From NCBI GenBank assembly GCA_902796465.1, contig CADBPK010000205.1, positions 1 to 5,573 on the forward strand: 5,573 bases of DNA, read 5' to 3'. The position numbers and the translations under genes were made by a program. The DNA comes from an uncultured Erysipelotrichaceae bacterium. GTDB taxonomy: Bacteria > Bacillota_I > Bacilli_A > Erysipelotrichales > Erysipelotrichaceae. The notes under the pieces were generated by a model. The model was given only the letters and a program-made list of their open reading frames with translations, did not search any database and had not been told where the DNA came from. Below, one piece after another: positions 5,306-5,573 of the stretch. How positions within the stretch are numbered: position 1 is the first letter of the stretch; the number at the start of each line of letters is the position of its first letter.

Positions 5306-5573
5306 AGCTGATTGCCGTAAATGAAGCGTATGCGGAAAAAGAACGTGCTTTGCTGATGAAGGAAAGACAGAAAGGGAATATGGTCGTCCTGTGCAGTGAG
5401 CATAACCGGGCATGGCTGATGCACAACCGCTATATGCTTGCCAATCTCTTCATCGCTGACGGCGGGGAATTCGCATTCGGCGGATGCCATGTCCTGTACG
5501 AGAAGCGTTCACAGTATCTGGATACGGTCATTTCCATACTGGAAAAAGAAGATGTACCTCATGCATTTACCCG
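5302..5573 (+). CDS. Unknown protein, N-terminal 90 residues (3' end outside window)
   Basis: ATG at 5302 overlaps the stop of the YunG-HAD gene (ATGA), with GAAAGG (5291-5296) five bases upstream, and the frame stays open to the window edge. The N-terminus reads MKLIAVNEAYAEKERALLMK, then GNMVVLCSEHNRAWLMHNRY, ADGGEFAFGGCHVLYEKR and ILEKEDVPHAF. It starts as a soluble alpha/beta protein with no signal peptide. I do not recognise the family. Tight coupling suggests that it works with, or is regulated together with, the HAD hydrolase. Confidence 0.8.
   Translation, partial: MKLIAVNEAYAEKERALLMKERQKGNMVVLCSEHNRAWLMHNRYMLANLFIADGGEFAFGGCHVLYEKRSQYLDTVISILEKEDVPHAFT

Overview
The window looks like chromosomal DNA from a mid-GC Bacillota (Firmicutes), perhaps a gut Erysipelotrichia or Clostridia relative. 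The signs are A/G-rich Shine-Dalgarno sites (AAAGGAG, GAAAGGA), TATAAT promoters (one with a TGN extension), strong hairpin-plus-T terminators and lysine/glutamate-rich proteins. The taxonomic guess comes from style only, not from a database match.

Layout. (i) 1-277: the C-terminal end of a two-helix membrane protein, closed by a terminator. (ii) 276-3131: a co-directional block with one clear promoter at its head and one clear terminator at its end. It holds a 171-residue protein of unknown function, a structured non-coding stretch bounded by a long inverted repeat (878-1004), an orphan reverse transcriptase (RT), and a LysR-type regulator starting three bases after the RT stop. (iii) 3132-4066: a lone leftward gene of unknown function with its own promoter and terminator, divergent from the next unit. 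(iv) 4008-5573: a promoter followed by a 412-residue fusion of a YunG-like domain with a Cof-type HAD phosphatase, overlapping by ATGA with a gene that runs off the window.

The most interesting part is the RT locus. The RT has the YxDD box (as YSDD), the first catalytic aspartate and a thumb, but no visible maturase or HNH domain, no retron signature and no template/variable repeat nearby, so it is not an obvious intron, retron or diversity-generating element. About 130 bases directly upstream fold, by eye, into several hairpins enclosed by a stem with 11 perfect pairs (14 with a one-base bulge). The second arm runs into six T residues and then, five bases later, the RT start codon, which has no recognisable Shine-Dalgarno. 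A structured RNA beside an RT is the arrangement of retrons and several defence RTs (DRT2, DRT9), so a candidate RT-plus-RNA system is the main hypothesis. The upstream 171-residue gene and the downstream LysR gene may be partners or merely co-transcribed neighbours. Function cannot be settled from sequence alone.
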